From contig OX442314.1 of NCBI GenBank assembly GCA_949358305.1, positions 54,815,369 to 54,879,368 on the forward strand: 64,000 nt of DNA, given 5' to 3'. Made by a program: the position numbers and the translations under genes. Each line of letters opens with the position of its first letter. The first letter of the stretch is position 1. The notes beneath the pieces were generated by a model. It saw nothing but the letters and a program-made list of their open reading frames with translations. It was not told where the DNA came from and did no database searches. The stretch comes from Strigamia acuminata (lineage: Eukaryota; Arthropoda; Chilopoda; Geophilomorpha; Linotaeniidae). This document shows, piece after piece, positions 63,154 through 64,000 of the stretch.

Positions 63154-64000
63154 TTACTTCGAGACGAAAATCCGAGATAATAAATTTCGAAGACGCTCTG
63201 AACTGAGCCACTTGGTGAAAATGTCGGATACATTTATCTCACCCGGAATTTTGCGGAGTTCGAAACATCCGGCAATGTGCCACTCACGAAGCCAGTGAAA
63301 CTTCACTCGAATATGTTTCGTTTTCGAGTTCTCGATGTCGTTGTTCGTGAACTGAATCGAGGCGAGGGCATCGGAAAATATGATCGGTTTCGATAACCGA
63401 CGTAAAGGTGGAAACACTTGATAAATACTGTCGAGCCAATAGAGTTCTTTGACGATTTCGACAAGTGCCACAAATTCGGCTTCCATTGTGGAGCAAGCGA
63501 CGCTGGTCTGCTTCTTGCAGCTCCAGCCAATGGGCACACTTCCGATGTAAACAATGTATCCGCCGAATGATCTCGATGTAGCGATGTCGGAGGCCCAAGA
63601 GGCGTCTGTGCAACCCCACAGTTGACTCGAATCGCATTTCGAAAGTTCGATGGCGTACTCGCTCGTGTTCGCGACGTAACGAAGGACCTGCAGCAAACAC
63701 TTGATATGGCTCTCGGTGTAGCAGTTGTTGTACTGCGATAATGCGATCACCGAGTACAAAATGTCGGGGCGAGTACGTGAAGCCAGGAACAATAAAGATC
63801 CGACGAGTGATCGATACGGAAAATCCGGAAGGTCGGTGAGCGGTCCCTTGACTAACGTGGTCCCAGGTGTGACTGGCACCTTGATGAGCGCGTCAGATGA
63901 AACATTAAACTTTTTGAGGAGTTTGTCAATGTAATTGCGTTGAGTCATAAAGACTTTCCCGTCACGACGCTCGAACTCGACTCCCAGCAGTTTGGTGATT
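63154..64000 (-). CDS. Copia Pol C-terminus (RT thumb and RNase H), partial
   Basis: Open to the window edge on the minus strand, about 282 codons, stop at 63154. It begins in the RT thumb (LLGVEFERRDG, then YRSLVGSLLFLASRTRPDI) and runs through RNase H with CTDASWA (first Asp), a CSTMEAEFVAL segment (Glu) and FSDALAS (Asp). The late HIRVKFHWLRE and SDIFTKWL blocks complete the usual Copia end. No stop or shift in the visible part. It differs clearly from the intact Copia at 14533, so it belongs to another family. Confidence 0.9.
   Translation of the reverse strand, partial: ITKLLGVEFERRDGKVFMTQRNYIDKLLKKFNVSSDALIKVPVTPGTTLVKGPLTDLPDFPYRSLVGSLLFLASRTRPDILYSVIALSQYNNCYTESHIKCLLQVLRYVANTSEYAIELSKCDSSQLWGCTDASWASDIATSRSFGGYIVYIGSVPIGWSCKKQTSVACSTMEAEFVALVEIVKELYWLDSIYQVFPPLRRLSKPIIFSDALASIQFTNNDIENSKTKHIRVKFHWLREWHIAGCFELRKIPGEINVSDIFTKWLSSERLRNLLSRIFVSK

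Overview
This window is from a eukaryotic, almost certainly animal (arthropod-like) genome. The genes have GT-AG introns, many only 50-80 bases long. The intergenic DNA is AT-rich. The recognisable host genes are metazoan: an ankyrin-AAA CLPB disaggregase, an FBXO2/6-type F-box protein, a THAP protein, C2H2 zinc-finger proteins, a trypsin-like protease exon, and a TPR/Sel1/MYND protein. The species cannot be fixed from this sequence alone. A large share of the window is transposable elements in every state from intact to relic.

Layout. 1-9.3 kb: a truncated copy of a USPL1-like cysteine peptidase gene, a Gypsy RT fragment, a candidate solo LTR holding a nested CACTG fold-back element (itself holding a tRNA-derived SINE-like piece), a decayed Copia, an orphan serine-protease exon and a 506-bp fold-back element. 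9.4-12.7 kb: CLPB (minus, 12 exons), with a fold-back MITE in one intron. 13.9-19.9 kb: a 20-bp satellite split by an apparently intact, very young Copia element (184-bp identical LTRs, 5-bp target duplication, one 1464-codon gag-pol frame). 20.4-21.8 kb: F-box/FBA gene (4 exons). 21.9-26.1 kb: a minus-strand frame broken by one TAG, the full-length USPL1-like gene, and zinc-finger gene 1. 26.6-29.9 kb: an intronless GC-rich 1104-codon gene (HEPN-like, TPR, Sel1, MYND). 30.8-34.2 kb: a 12-exon coiled-coil gene with a 21-bp satellite in one intron and a MITE in another. 35.0-37.6 kb: a THAP gene broken by one TAG, then zinc-finger gene 2. 38-46 kb: LTR pieces, a Prp8-derived open frame, and decayed duplicated genes. 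46.7-51.2 kb: three minus-strand genes of unknown function and a Copia relic. 51.8-53.4 kb: zinc-finger gene 3 (frameshifted). 53.7-58.1 kb: another TAG-broken frame, GC-rich repeats, a hairpin-TATA promoter driving a FLYWCH-like gene, and a converging degenerate Helitron. 58.5-64 kb: a non-coding repeat, a decayed multi-exon gene, a Tc1-like transposase with two introns, and the 3' end of a second Copia family.

The genes do not form a pathway; the common theme is mobile DNA and duplication. The most unusual items are: a stand-alone open frame derived from the spliceosomal protein Prp8 lying beside an LTR; paired full and truncated USPL1-like peptidase genes; three zinc-finger paralogues carrying the same TATA promoter; and the Helitron/FLYWCH locus. 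Exon joins were made by eye from splice signals and reading phase. Family assignments come from motif recognition, not database searches.
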